A stretch of DNA of 64,000 bases from Apiospora phragmitis (GCA_038363925.1 JAQQWL010000001.1:372001-436000), one strand, 5' to 3'. Counted from the stretch's first letter, positions 11,169-23,386 are shown. A program made the numbers and translations. Notes: generated by a model not told the origin, from the sequence alone.

Positions 11169-12524
11169 TACTCTATAAGATACGTAGTTATAGGCATAGC
11201 TATGCTTAATAACTATGTGCCTAGCTAAAGTGCTATGTGTTAGTATTACTATCTATGGGATCCGATCAGCCATCTGAAAGCAATATTAGTTACACTGGGG
11301 TTATTATATGAACAGTGGGGAGTCCTTTCTTATAGAACTCGTTACAAAACAACCTCACTACTAAACCACCCTCATTTATCTAATTGTCACATAATGCGCG
11401 GACTTCTCCGTTCACAAAGTGGAACTCGCAAAATGCATAAATTGGTGCCATCCATCATGGTTGTCTACCACGGCTTTCTTGGACCTGTTGTGGAGTTCCC
11501 TCTATTGCTACTTCGAATCCCAGGCCCCTGAGACCACTGACGTCTCCTCAGACCATCTTGCATCCTTTATGTTCTACGTATAACTTCACTAGTACTCTAT
11601 CTCAATACGGCTTCTATTTTGTGAAGAGTTCTCGTCTCATGGTCCTTTTTAGGCCAATATATTAGAGAACAGCCTGCTTTTTGTGAGACCTTAGTATCTA
11701 CTAGGCTGACTCGGAATCGAATTGAAGTCAACAAAACAAAGGAGAAGGAGAAAAAAAGATTTCCCCCACGAGGTATTTGGAAAATTCCTACATGTACTGT
11801 CTTCCCCTACTCGCTCGAGACAGGGGAAATGACCTCCGGTTTTGGGAAGCCTACACTTGCCGGTCGAGTATCGGCATTCTCTTGGGCTTCCCGTATCTTC
11901 ATCATCGGTCAAAGTAATGATCCCTTGTTACCATCTCCGTATCTGGCCCTCGATTCGGCTGGAATCACCCAAACTCAAAGATCTGAAGGTCGGATAGAAG
12001 AAAGATGGGCGCAAGTGCTTATGATATCGGCCATTGTGCTCGCGAGAGGAGGCCATGAATTGGAAGGGCCCAACAATTGGTAGTTATAAGTGATTTCGAT
12101 TCCTATTGATGTTTCGACAGGCGCACTTTTGTGTCTGATTTAAAAAGTTCAAAGCCGTGAATACAATAAAGATAGGATTTACGCTGGGCAAACTGCACAA
12201 GACGCATTTCCGGTAAGATACCATAGATTGGTCGAATTTGAGACGATAAGGTTTAGAATACCCCTGGATGAGCGAAAAGGGACTTGATTTGCCGAGTAGA
12301 CAGGCCCCTGGCTACCAGTTTTTTAGCCAAGCAATTAGCAATAATAGAGAAACCGTTGGAAACAGCTAGATAGATGGTTGTTATCTAGTCCAGACAGCGT
12401 ATTATCAATAGTTGGCCTGAGGCAAACTTTGGGTTTAGATCGAATCTTGGAATGTTCCATCTAGTATGAATTAAAACTAGTCTAGCAAAAGATATCACGA
12501 ATCTATACCCGCAAGAAAACGCCT
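11169..12524. other. Intergenic, no convincing gene
   Basis: Normal-composition DNA between the TIR element and the 3' end of the drug transporter gene. Only short open frames (for example near 11691-12083) without recognisable domains. Confidence 0.45.
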
Positions 12525-12584
12525 CAATTCTTCTCGTCTGGCCCGCTGCTCTTATCATCAACACGCTCAGGCATCTCTTCGGTG

Positions 12585-14407
12585 TCAATACCGCCATCGC
12601 CATCGCCGTCTTCGCGCCCCCGAGTCCCCTCCCTCTCCCCTTCCTCCCTCCTCTTTCTTCTCCTTCTTGCGCTGTTCCTTCTTCTGCTTTTCCTTGCGCC
12701 AGCGGACCCCGTGCTTCATGATGAGCAGCAACATGGGCGCGCCGGCGAAGGACAGGGCGCCGAGGATGAAGAAGGCCCAGCCATCGCCGATGCCGTCGAT
12801 CATGGGGTTGATGGCGGCCGTGGCGGCGGCGCCGACGAGGCAGCGCGTCAGGTTGTTGGCGGCCGTGGCGGCGCCGGCGTGGCCCGGGTTGACGTCGACG
12901 AGGAGGACGTTGCTGGTGTTGCTGAAGCCGATGATGCCGATGCCCAGCAGGAACAACAGGACGCACGGAACCGCGAGGTGCGTCGTGAACTGCATGGCCC
13001 AGCCCCAGCCCATCAGCACGGCGCTCGCGAGGGCCAGCAGCGGCAGGCCGATCTCGAGCCGCGCCCGCTCGATCGGGAACCCGGCCAGGTCGGGCTGCTT
13101 GCTGCGCTCAAAGGGCACGCCCAGCTGCCGGCAGTGCCGCTCGTAGTTCCAGTTGATGAGCCGGCCCAGCACGACGGCGGCGAAGATGGAGCCGCCGCCG
13201 AGCGGCAGGAACATGAGCCCCACCTTCAGGTCGTCGAAGCCGTAGTCGGCGGCCAGCTGTGACGGCAGCGCGGTGGCGACGGCGTAGAAGCCGGCGAAAA
13301 GGATGCTGCTGTACATGAGCAGCAGGAACATCTCCTTGTCGGCGAGGATGGCGAGGCTCTTGAAGGGGTTGAGCTTCCGGACCCGCAGGGTATGCTTTGT
13401 CGACGCGCGGGAGACGGTCTGGTGGAGCGCGAGATCATTGTTGTTGTCGCTGGGGTCTTGTTTGACGCGGCGGTTGCGTCGGCGGTTTTGTAGGGCTTCT
13501 TTGCCGAGCTGCCACAGTGGGCGATAGGCCTTGTGCGGGCGGAGACTGCCGTCTCCCACGATGTTGCGGCAGGTCTCGGGCATGAAGAGCACGTAGAGTA
13601 CCACGAAGGCGCCGGCGAGGATCGTCAGGAACCAAAAGATCCAGCGCCAGCCCAGGAACTGCGAGATGAGACCGCCGATGACGGGGCCCAAAGCTGGCGC
13701 CAGGATAGTGGGTACGGCCGCGAAGCCGACGTACTGGCCCCTCTCGCCGAGGTGACAATGTCGGACACGACGGCCTGGCAGAGTGCCACTGTCGTACTGG
13801 AACCAGCCGACTGGAGCATGCGCAGTACCAGCAGGGCGGCGTAGTTTGGTGCCAAGGCACATCCAATGTTTGCTCCGATGTAGATGACGATGCAGATAAA
13901 GTAAGCCGGCCGACGTCCGGTAGCATCGGCAAAGGAGCCAATGAACATAGGAGTGAGGCCTTGGAAGATCTGTCCTGGACGATTAGTTCTGACTCTCTCA
14001 AGGTGAAATATTCACCATGCCACAAAACATACCATGTAGGTCGTAACGGTCAAGTTGATCTGTTAAGAACAATCAGCACATGAGGTACGCCAATGCGATA
14101 TGAATTCATTTCGGATCGCCCGACATACCTGTGTAAGGCTAACATTAAGATCTTTTGCCAACAATCCGAGGGCCGGGAAGTAAATCTGGGCCGTCAAGGG
14201 CGAGAAGAAGGCGCCGGCCGCCGCGCTGAGAACGATGGCTCGTTTTTGCCATGTCGTGAAGACCGAGTAGATCGGCTGGTCGTCTTTGGGGACCGGTCGC
14301 TCACTCGGGGGTTCTCCACTCGGTGTCGCCTCCGGAGGGCTATCCTGACGCTTTTCTTCACCACTCGAGTGGTGGCCATCGCCATGTTGCGTGTAGGTTC
14401 TGGGCAT
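12585..14407 (-). CDS. MFS multidrug transporter, DHA1 (QDR/DTR1-like), one frameshift
   Basis: Start ATG 14407 (MPRTYTQHGD). Exon 1 14407-14129, exon 2 14059-14033 (INLTVTTYM), exon 3 from 13969. The introns are 69 and 63 bases. The protein has a hydrophilic acidic N-terminus, then helices with the MFS motif A loop (GSFADATGRRPAY) after helix 2, motif B-like LLVLRMLQSAGSS, motif C-like LAPALGPVIGGLISQFLGW and a further set of helices to about residue 520. This layout fits a 12-helix proton-coupled drug exporter of the plasma membrane. At 13745-13748 the frame changes (IVTSA to ERGQYVGF) in a way equal to one missing base. The printed frame ends in a basic tail at 12585. Another frame through the purine run gives an acidic tail ending at 12525, so a second indel is possible. 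Substrate unknown. Confidence 0.85.
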
Positions 14408-15308
14408 GTTCGTCCAGGTCAACGTGAACAACGTGCACAGGTTGCATCGACCAGGTTCGCGGTACGAAACGGGTCAAATTGAGATGCATAATGGCAAAGG
14501 CGGGTGTCATCTTTATATGTAATATCACGGCTCACAGTAGTAACCCATTGAATAGTCCAACAAGGCGAAAGCGGTCCGGTACTTCTGAATTTCGTGCATT
14601 CCTGTACCACGCGGTGGCCGCTTCGGAGCCGAGAACGGCTAACCAGCTAACAGTTAACCGATACGGTTTAGCAGATACGGCGCAGAAACGACGATAAAAC
14701 CTAGCTCGGTGGCAGATCAGCCATATTTTGAGGACAGTTTTAATCGTAGGGTAATTATGAAATACGTTCTCGGGTGCCGAGGACCGGTCTTCACTTGTGC
14801 GGATTGATAATATTATCACCACACCTGGCGACTTTACGTGGCAGTACGGGCCGCTATATCGCAGTGACCACTACGGCCCCCAAGTCTTGATCATTCCTTG
14901 CAAACCGTTGTGACGATAAAATGGAGATTGCACTTGTTGATCGTGGAGACTGAAATCAGATGCGGCCCCGAAAAAAGCCCCCCATTTCCACCTGGTCGGG
15001 ATTTTGAGAATAAGGTCCATCCGCCCACTAATATCCGTCTATGATCATTCACGATTCGAACACATTAGAACCATACATAATGTAGGTAGTCACGAACACG
15101 CGATACGAGGCACTATACCGAGGGGCCAACAAAGTATGCCGGGCTTGACAGGCGCCACATTTGCGCCCACGTTAACACCACACGTAGCAGTAATAAGACG
15201 ACAATTTGAACATATGTTTGGTATAGGTGATTGCATTAGGTCCATGGGGTATTAGCTCCTTTTAATTAATATTCCAGATATACATGACAAATCGCGCCAG
15301 AAAGCCTT
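14408..15308. other. Intergenic
   Basis: Divergent from nothing: promoter side of the transporter and 3' side of the GPI-type protein gene. No gene or repeat recognised. Confidence 0.45.
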
Positions 15309-15990
15309 CTAGATCAGGAGAGCGAAAAGGGCGCCCAGGACACCGGCGGCGGCAGGGGCCTGGTAGTGGCCGGCAGCGTTGCCTCCAGTGCTGCTGGGGG
15401 CGGCGCTGTTGCCATCGGAGCCAGAGTTGGAAGAATCGCCGCCGTTGGAGCCGCCGTTGCCGCTGGAGCCAGTGGGCTTGGCGCCTCCGCTGGTGGTGAC
15501 ACCAGTGATGCCGGCGGGGTTACCGACGACGGCGGTGGTGGAGGAGCCAACGCTTATGGTGAAGGAGGTGAGGCCGCTGCTGCCACTGGCGGCAATGGTC
15601 AGGGTGTGCGCGCCAGTGCCAAGGCCAGCGGGGATGGTCGCAACCGGGGGCTGCGAGGTCTCGACCTTGGGCTGGGTGGGGATGGCGGTGTCCACAGAGT
15701 TGGAGGGCATGCCAGTGACGATACCATCAGAGTTGGTCTGGGTCAAGTATGCGGTGGCCGGGTTGGAGTAGTCGTAGGTGTACGCCGACGTCTTGGTGGT
15801 GGGCTTGCCGTCGGTGCCAGTGAAGCCAACGAGGACAGTCTGCGTGGGAAATGGGTTAGTTCATCGTGCGTTCGTATATGTATAAGCTTGAGGCCGAAAG
15901 AGCCAGTATTGAACGTACGGTGGTGTGCATCTCCTGGGCCATGGCGGCGACAGCCAGGAAGGGAGCGACAGCAGCAATGGAGGAACGCAT
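15309..15990 (-). CDS. Ser/Gly-rich secreted protein with probable GPI anchor
   Basis: Exon 1 (15990-15919) encodes a signal peptide (MRSSIAAVAPFLAVAAMAQ) and ends at a GTACGT donor. A 79-base intron (15840-15918, acceptor CGCAG) leads to exon 2 (15839-15309), which starts TVLVGFTGTDGKPTTKTSAY. The 200-residue product has a short conserved-looking N-terminal part (Y-T-Y-D-Y, SNPATAYL), then a long Ser/Thr/Gly/Pro-rich region (GSSGNGGSNGGDSSNSGSDG) and ends in a short hydrophobic tail (APAAAGVLGALFALLI) after small residues, the pattern of a GPI-attachment signal. It is thus probably a cell-wall or plasma-membrane surface protein, similar in layout to many fungal serine-rich GPI proteins. No enzymatic domain seen. 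Confidence 0.8.
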
Positions 15991-18281
15991 CTTGACGTTT
16001 GACTATTACTTCTTGACTGTTGGACTTGTTCTGTACGAAGGCTCGAGGTTGAAGGCTGTACAGGCGCAAGTTAACGAACGTGGGTAGAAAAGCGAAGGTA
16101 AGGTGGTTCCCTAGAGGAGAACCAAAAGCAAGAATCGAAGGGGGCCGCCATGTTTATATCCCATTTCCCAGATGCAGGAGAACATTGGTACTCCCATCTC
16201 GATCCTACTACTACTGAGCAGGGCGGCAAGGGTTCTCCGCGAAAAAAAGTATGCTGCAAGCCGGTTGCCAGTCTAGCAAAGTTGACCTGTCCTGGCTAGA
16301 GTCGCTGCCAGAGTGGATCGACTGACTGCGCCTTGGTTCGTATTATTTTGCTCCAGGGAAGCTGAGGGAAGCTAGCAGCGCGGTGTACAGTAGTATGGTA
16401 CAGTAATACTGTGCCTAGCGTATCTGGGTACATAGGTCGAGGAAGTCTCTTCCGGTGGCATGGTTGTTTACTTGTCACGTCGTCGGAGTGCCCCTGGTGT
16501 CCTTTCTGCATGCTCCCTCTCCTGTTCCCGTTGGCTGAACAGCAGAGACAACACGGCATTAGCGCGCGGCCACCAGCCAGATGATCATCCAAGCCCTGCA
16601 TTTAGTCTAATTTCCGACCCTTGTCGCCGGATTGGATCAATGTCTTTTGAATCAAGGAAAAGTAGACAAAAGGGAACGCATCTTTGACCTCGTAGCATAA
16701 TCAGCCTGGGATTGGCTGTGGGCGAGATTCAAGCATTATTGAATGTCGGTATAGAGTTTTGCCCAAGATTCGTCGAATGCTTCGTTGGACAGCGGGAGGA
16801 GCTGAGATGACGGGGCATTATCCCGACTCAGTCGTCTCACAGACTCAAGGAGCTTTATTATTACACAAGCTCAAGCTCTCGGCACAACGAGAACTACATG
16901 CTACACGCCCGGGGGCTGCATGTTTGTCACACTTGAAGCACGCCGTTCAAGCCACTAGCCAGTCGCGTTGGCGGTTGGCCGTGATTAGCTAACACTTCTG
17001 GAACTTGTTGCTCTGATCCCATATACGACGTAGTAGAAGTGTCTTGGTATCTCTCGTTTCGTACCATGGTGGTTATTAACAGTGTCGATCGCAAGTGAGT
17101 CGTTGCCTGTTTTGCAATCGCCTGCGTCGAGCTTTGGTCGAGTGCTCAGGAAAGGCCCAAGTCCTCCATGGATTCTTCTGGGCGAATCCATTCCGCCCAT
17201 GCATCGTTGGGAAAAACAGGTGACTTTTCGCAGCATCCAGGCAGTGAGGCCTGCTTGCTTCCATGGAGTGCATGTGCTTTCGTCGTTAGAGGGCAACACT
17301 GTGCACGCCAAAGCCGACCAACCCCAAAAAGAGTGGATGGGATTTATCAGAGTAGTGGCTTGGAGGAGGGGCCGCTTGTCGGCCAGATCGGATTTTGGTG
17401 CTCAGATGATCACGAATTTTACGGTCTGCTCCTGCTATTTTTGGGCCAACTTCTGGGTCGATGGACTCGATTGAGCTGTGCTCGTGTGTTGCACACAGCG
17501 GTGGTACCCGACGTCCACGTAACCAGTCGCCAGTGGTGTTCCGGATGTTTGGATGTCATTGAATGATGAGTCGTGACGCGGCTTTTTGAGTTATCGAGGG
17601 AGATATTTCTTTAGCCAGGGAGAAGAAAATACCCTTGTTTCGACAATGTGACTTTACACCGCGGGTTGCGCGCCCGTCCTGAGCTACCTGAATCGCCGAA
17701 CACACCCTGTACAGTAATCGTTTCCAAGGAACCCAAAGGGTAGACTGGTAGGGGTGTCTAATGTAGAGTGCATAAAGTACTGTACCATACCAACCCATAT
17801 ATAGCCGTTCTCTCATCTCCACCAAATGGCCCTGGCAACGCATCCATGGAGAGTTCTAGCATCGGTAGTGCGTCGATCCTGGCTGGCGAAGGAAGATGGA
17901 TTTTCCGTTCAAAGCCCGCCAAAATTCAATTGCGCAGCCTGAACCTGGTTGACAGGGAGGCTTCCGGCTGCTAGAGCCTAGCTAAGGCCGCCAGGCTGCC
18001 GGAGATACGGCCTTTAAGTGGGAGCTCCCTGTCGACTGCACGGTTAAGCCGATGACAGCCCCCCCAAAAGAGCAGGCCACATTTCAACCTGAACTTGAAG
18101 ACAGCTCATCAACTGTGGGATGAATTACTTGAGTGTTGATTCGCAACAAGGAAAGCCCACTGCACCAACATTGCCACAGACACAATCTCGACCAAGAGGC
18201 GACTCGTCCTACGATCTGCATTGCATCCCTTCGATTCGCGAACAATTTGCATGCGTCTTTGCCAACCCCTGATCTCCGAAA
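15991..18281. other. Intergenic, no convincing gene
   Basis: A 2.3-kb interval, promoter side of both the GPI-type protein gene and BOS1. Several open frames of 60-130 codons on both strands (for example 17082-17566) overlap each other and show no domain or codon bias, so none is called. Confidence 0.45.
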
Positions 18282-19095
18282 ATGGTACGCCATCCAAAAA
18301 TAACCACCACCCCTACACCACGACACGAAGTCGCTATGCCACTAACATGCACTTCCTTGATTCCAGAATACGGCGTTCAACAGTGCGCTCAAGCAATCGA
18401 CCGCCGTCCGGCGTGACCTAACCTCCCTCACGTCGGGCGGCGCCCCGACCCCGGCCGCGCTTGGCAGCCTCTCGGCCTCGCTCACCTCCTTCAGCCGGAC
18501 GCTCGACGAGTACGGCGACCTGGCGAAGCACGAGCTCGTGGTCGCGAAGCAAGAGAAGGCCTTCGAGCGCCTAAAGAACTTCCGCGCCGAGCTCGCCGAC
18601 TACCGGCAGCAGTTCAACCACCTGAAGGAGCAGCGCGACGAGGCCCAGCACACGCAGAGCCGCACCGAGCTGCTGGGCCGGCGACCCTTCGCCACGTCGA
18701 CGCCCGAGAACCCATACGCCAATGTTGGAGCAAGTCAGGCCAGCCCCGGCGAGGTGCCGACGAACCGCTACGGCGGCGGGCAGATGAGCATGGGCACCGG
18801 CGACTACTCGCGCGAGACGCACGCGCTGCGGGAACAGAACTTCTTCGACAGCACCAACAGCGCCCTCGACGAGTACATCGCGCGCGGGCAGGCCGTGCTG
18901 GGCGACCTCGGCGCGCAGCGGGAGATGCTCAAGAACACCCAGAAACGGCTCTACAGCGTCGCCAACACGCTCGGCATCAGCGGCGACACGATACGCATGA
19001 TCGAGCGCCGGGCGAAGCAGGACAAGTGGATATTCTGGGCGGGTGCTCTTATTTTCTTCGGGTTCTGCTGGCTCTGCTTGCATTATCTACGGTAA
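18282..19095 (+). CDS. BOS1: Qb-SNARE BOS1, ER-Golgi transport
   Basis: Exon 1 is only the start codon (18282-18284), followed by an 82-base intron (18285-18366, GTACGC donor, TTCCAG acceptor). Exon 2 is 18367-19095. The product is 243 aa and begins MNTAFNSALKQSTAVRRDL, an N-terminal helical regulatory region. A Gly/Asn-rich linker follows, then a SNARE heptad segment (about 170-225: EQNFFDSTNSALDEYI, with the zero-layer Q in LGAQREML), the juxtamembrane LGISGDTIRMIERRAKQDKW and a single C-terminal membrane anchor (IFWAGALIFFGFCWLCLHYL). The C-terminal block is diagnostic of fungal Bos1, which drives fusion of ER-derived vesicles with the Golgi. The frame is uninterrupted. Initiator-codon introns like this are seen in some fungal SNARE genes. 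Confidence 0.9.
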
Positions 19096-19728
19096 AATTG
19101 GGAAATCGGCCATCGTCAAAAGGAGTCCATGTCAGGGGTTGGAAAGTCATGGGGGCCTATGGGCATCGCACGGCTGCATGAGCGGTTTGGAAAGAAAAAA
19201 TGTGTGGCATTGCTTTATAGCGAGGCGTCTGGCGTTCCTGAAATAGCATCTTCAAATATTCTATACATCCAGTATACTCATACTCGATATTCTGATACTG
19301 TGGCCATTTTCTTTTGCTTCGGATCTTGTTTTTAAATGTTTCAAAGGGTAATAGAAATCACGAAAGGGAAGGAGAATTGATGAAATGAAAACAAAAAAAG
19401 CTAAGGTCCAGTCCTGCGTCAGGATCGAACCGTACGAAAATCATACCCCAGAAACACGAGCCTCGAGCATTTTTTCTAAGCGCTGCCTTTTACGCTGGGA
19501 ATAGGTAAACGCCGCAGCAACCCCTGAGCCATTGGTCCCAGTGGCGGTTGGAAGAGGAGCGCTCTGTTTTGGCATATGAACCCTTCTAAATGCTTGTGTG
19601 GTGGTCACCCTATTGTCACCTTGTACTTACAGTACCTACTGCTGCTTGGTGGGGGAGAGCAAAATGAACCTCCAACGGGCAAACGCTCGTAGGTTCAAGA
19701 CATGCATGACTGTAGAAATACCCGTAGA
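19096..19728. other. Convergent 3' regions of BOS1 and thiamine pyrophosphokinase
   Basis: Convergent intergenic region without a gene. A tRNA-like B-box match lies near 19413-19540 and was rejected. Confidence 0.5.
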
Positions 19729-20752
19729 CTACGACTCAGCAGGCCACCCTTTCAGCGCAATCGTAAACAGCACATCCTTGGTCGCCCGCACCTCGACGAC
19801 TTCCGTGTCGGGCAGCACATGGTTGCTGGTGCTGATCTGGCCCCCGAACTCCGTCGGCCAGTCCTCGACGTCCCACTCCAGCCCCTTGGTGCTGATGACG
19901 CTGGGCTCCCGGATGGGCACGATGCCGACGTGCTTGCCGAACACGTCGTTCGCCCCGTTCTGCGCCGGCGCCGCCCACCCCCGCACGTGGATGCGGTGCA
20001 TCCCGGCCTTGAGCAGGAACGTCAGGCTCTCGCCGCTGACGAGGTAGACGCGGCCCTCGGCGTACGTCGGTGATGTCTGGAACAGGTGCAGGTGGTGCAG
20101 CTGCGACAGGCCCTGGTCCACGCGGCCGCCCAGCCCGCCCATGCACACGATGTCGTTGCTGTCGCCGCTGCCGCCGCGCCGCTCCCGGATGTGCCGTAGC
20201 GCCTTGGTGAAGTCGGAGCTGTCCTGGTCCCTGTCGCGGATCACTTGGATCTTGCCGCCCGTCGCCTCCTCGAAGTAAGATTGCGACGTCTCGGTCAGGG
20301 AGTCTAGGTCCCCTATGATGACATCCAGATCTCTCTACCCATGACATATGCGTGTGAGTTAAGGAGTCAGGGGGCACAAGGTAGGTGGAAGAATGAGCTT
20401 AATCCACCCTCAGGGGAAGGGTAAACTAACAAGCACTTCTTCTGGCTTTTGCTCTTCCGGTTTTCTCGAGGTGGCTTGTGAGCAGCAGGCGTACAGATGA
20501 TTTGCCCCGCCATCCGCGGCGACACGGTATGATGCTGGTATCACCTCAGTAACACATTCATGCTATCACGATGCCGTGTAGTCAGTCTGGCTTACAGTTA
20601 TGCCATACTCTTTTTAGGGTCTGGATGTCGTTGAGCGGCTGGTTCAGTATAATCAGAGACAAGTGGTCCTTCTCCTTTGTAGGAACCTCCCAGGGCCGGG
20701 AGGGGAACAGCCGGGCTGGGAACCAGTCCGTTATAAGGCCTTCTGCCGCCAT
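19729..20752 (-). CDS. THI80: Thiamine pyrophosphokinase
   Basis: Transfers pyrophosphate from ATP to thiamine to make thiamine diphosphate, in the cytosol. Three exons: 20752-20596 (SLIILNQPLNDIQTLKRVW), 20534-20431 (SYRVAADGGANHLYACC) and 20334-19729 (RDLDVIIGDLDSL). Splice sites are GTAAGC and GTTAGT donors with CAG and TAG acceptors, and phases agree across both introns. The product is about 288 aa. Seen: the N-terminal ILNQP strand, AADGGANxL, the catalytic and nucleotide-binding GDLDSL motif followed by RDRDQDSSDFTKAL, and a C-terminal thiamine-binding beta domain with GLEWDVEDWPTEFGGQISTSNH (the usual GLxWDL..w.T.fGG..STSN). The start was chosen at MAAEGLITDW because it precedes the conserved strand by about 30 residues, as in fungal homologues. 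The third exon boundary (TAG at the acceptor) is the least certain splice. Confidence 0.92.
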
Positions 20753-21697
20753 GGAGTAAAGTCTTCTAGGAAGTTCAAGGATCAAGCCGCAGCGACGGGA
20801 CGAAGACAATATGATCTGTCGTGTAGCCTGGCTCCGAGACCTATAGTAGGGACTTCACGGTCAACAAAGAAACCGTTCGATCAGATAAAATAGGAAGGGG
20901 GGTCGTCGATAAGCCACTAGCTTACACCGGATGGCAAGTTACTATGGTCTTTGGTGGGTCCCGTGACACCCCGTCCTCCTCCGCATGACATCTGGCCAAG
21001 GCCGGCGCCGATGAAAGACTTGAGAGTTGAGGGTTCAACCGGATAGGGGCCCCTTTTGGTTAGAATCCTCTATCGCGCCCGATAGAGAGTGATGCGGCCG
21101 AATGAGCGAAGACCATTTTCATTCCAGGACTACCCGAATGCTGCGATAGGAAATGGACTAGATCTAAGATGGTTCTTGGTGCCTCCTTGTGCCACACACA
21201 CGATGGTATACCCTTCCTATATATCTATGATCCGGCATCTACATATGCATAACATGCATACATATGTATAGTAGGTAGTATGATAGACCTCATTTGGTAA
21301 CTCCGAAAACCCTCTTGCATTGCTTTTTGCTTGTCGCATGCTTCTCCCTAGTTCGGCACTAATGCGAGTATTCGTGGCCCGAGCTCCAGGGTCGGCAGCT
21401 CGGGACCTCAGCGGGCGCGTCATGATCTAATTGAAATTTGCGAATTGAATTTGGGGATGCCGTATGCGAACGAGGTCTTTTCCGCCTCGACTATGATTAC
21501 CAAGCTTTTTTTGCGATAGACACTTCCTTGCCGAAGTTGCATCATCGTTCTCTTTTCCTTGCCTGTCTTGTACTGTTATACTGCCAATTTCCTTCCGTCC
21601 TTCCTTTGGTCCCGACAGCGATTAAAGAGGAACGAACGAACGAACGAACGAACGAACCTCTTCTCGAACTAAAGTCGGCAAAGAGATTAAAAAAAAG
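20753..21697. other. Divergent promoter region with a (CGAA)n microsatellite
   Basis: Lies between the divergently transcribed thiamine pyrophosphokinase and MIA40 genes. A perfect tetranucleotide repeat of about seven units of AACG (21630-21657) sits about 40 bases upstream of the MIA40 start, hence in its 5' untranslated region or core promoter. No other gene seen. Confidence 0.6.
21630..21657 (+). repeat. (AACG)n microsatellite in the MIA40 5' region
   Basis: About seven tandem copies of a CG-containing tetranucleotide, unbroken, 41 bases before the MIA40 ATG. A plausible length-variable marker. Confidence 0.9.
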
Positions 21698-22836
21698 ATG
21701 TACCGATCAGCGTTGCGGTCGACGCCGCGTGCGACGAACGCACTTCGACAGACAGCAGCCATCCTCCGGACCACAGCCCCCCGGAGGCTCGCCTCCACGA
21801 CACCGGCCAACAAGAAGCGCAGCTGGAAGGGCTCTGCAGTAAGATGGGGTCTGGCAGTCGGCGCCGTCTACTATTACAGCACCAGCCCGGCGTTCGCCGA
21901 GGAACCGCAACGTACGAAGACCCCCCATTGAGAGGAACCGAGCAAGGAACCCTGGCTTGGGATGATATTATGTTTCTAACATTTGACTTGGAATATAGCT
22001 ACACATGTTACCGTGCCGGCGTCGTTCTCCGATGACGACTTACCGACCGTCGAGGCCGTCGTGGCTCAGAAGCGCAAGGAGGCCGAGGCGCGGTTAGCCA
22101 AGGCGGAAGCAGCCGCCGCCGAGAAGGAGAAGAGCCCGAGCGAAAGGGCGACGACTACGAAAGCTTGGACGGTGCCCCGCCCGCAGACGGTGCCGAAGCC
22201 GGAGAGGGCGCCGTAGGCAGCCCGGAGGACCTGGAGGCCGAGGCAGGACAGCAGGGCGCCTTTAACCCCGAAACCGGCGAGATCAACTGGGACTGCCCGT
22301 GCCTGGGAGGCATGGCCCACGGCCCCTGTGGCGAAGAGTTCAAGGCCGCCTTCAGCTGCTTCGTCTACTCGAACGAGGAGCCCAAGGGAATGGACTGCAT
22401 TGACAAGTTCCAGTATGTGCTGCCCGACTGAGGGAGGGAAGGAGGGAGCAACAGTCTCCTTCCCTCACGAAAAAGGACTAGTTGCTAACAGAGAACTACT
22501 AGGCACATGCAAGACTGCTTCCGCTTACACCCTGAAGTCTACGGAGATGAGCTGGCCGACGACGAGGAATCCGAGGCGGCCGTAAATGGCGCCCCCGAGC
22601 CCGCCAATGCCAGTGAGACGCCCGATACCAAGGAAGCATCGCCGAACGCTGAGGAGCCATCATCACCATCTGCCACCGAGGCAGCCCCGAAGGCAACACC
22701 CGCACCCGCAGCACCGGAGGAGAGAAGGGCAGTCCCCAAGGCCGCCTGGGATGCCACGTCTGAAAACGAGAAGAAGCCCGCCCCGGACAGCAAGCCCAAG
22801 GCAGAGAAGCCGAAGACCGAGACCTTCACTGCGTAA
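21698..22836 (+). CDS. MIA40: MIA40, mitochondrial intermembrane-space import oxidoreductase (frameshift in assembly)
   Basis: Exon 1 21698-21911: mitochondrial presequence rich in Arg and Ser/Thr, then a single inner-membrane anchor ([14 protein letters not shown]). Exon 2 21999-22412 and exon 3 22503-22836, with introns of 87 and 90 bases. The catalytic core is diagnostic: a CPC redox motif ([13 protein letters not shown]), then twin CX9C motifs ([11 protein letters not shown] and CIDKFQHMQDC, the second spanning the last intron) ending [10 protein letters not shown]. An acidic, Pro/Ala-rich tail follows. It oxidises imported cysteine-rich proteins together with Erv1. Within exon 2, between about 22110 and 22150, the frame must change by the equivalent of one missing base to join AAAEKEKS to [10 protein letters not shown]. 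Splice phases only close if that base is restored. The yeast orthologue is essential, so an assembly error is likelier than a null allele. Confidence 0.93.
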
Positions 22837-23386
22837 CCGGGGGGCGAAATAGGGAAGAAGTGAGGTATACGACAAAACCAAAAATCAACCAATACCGTGG
22901 GGGCGCATTTACGAGAGAGGAGCATGTGTACAACTATTTGTAGAATTATGCACGAGACATGCCGATAATAGACAATCCATCCTCCTACTGCAATAACATG
23001 TTGTCATACAACAGCAGAGCCACTTCAGAAGCACAATAGGTGATAATGTTGTCACTGTTGCCCCGTTTCTGGTATACTTGAGCATATGCGATCCCGGGTT
23101 CGGATGAGCCTCTTCTCGCTTCCCCTTAGTCACGACAATTCGGGCTAAATCGGGATTATGGCGGTTTGGGGAAACAAGCAGATACAAGCCAAAGTAGCTT
23201 CGCAATCGGGTATCATGTATTACACGCAAGTAAAACAGTAATAAAATACACACTCAATCATACAATCGGCCAGGTGTGAGACCCTTACCCGTCTAGTTTC
23301 CAAATCTTGCAACAAAGCTCACCCACCCGCAGACCAACAAATCGCAGGCCACGAGCCTTGCCGGCCCTCTTTGCCCCCCAACTCTC
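22837..23386. other. Convergent 3' regions of MIA40 and SEH1
   Basis: No gene, repeat or RNA recognised. Confidence 0.5.

Noticed and set aside
12582..13262. 226-codon + strand frame opposite the drug transporter
   Set aside because: Antisense shadow of a GC-rich transporter gene; low-complexity product.
17082..17566. Two overlapping + strand frames of about 130 codons
   Set aside because: No conserved domain, start context or splice signals, and the opposite strand is equally open.
19413..19540. tRNA-like sequence on the minus strand with a B-box (GGTTCGATCC) and an A-box-like TGGCTCAGGGG
   Set aside because: Neither the acceptor stem nor the T stem pairs, and the spacing would need an unusual intron. 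No cloverleaf could be built.
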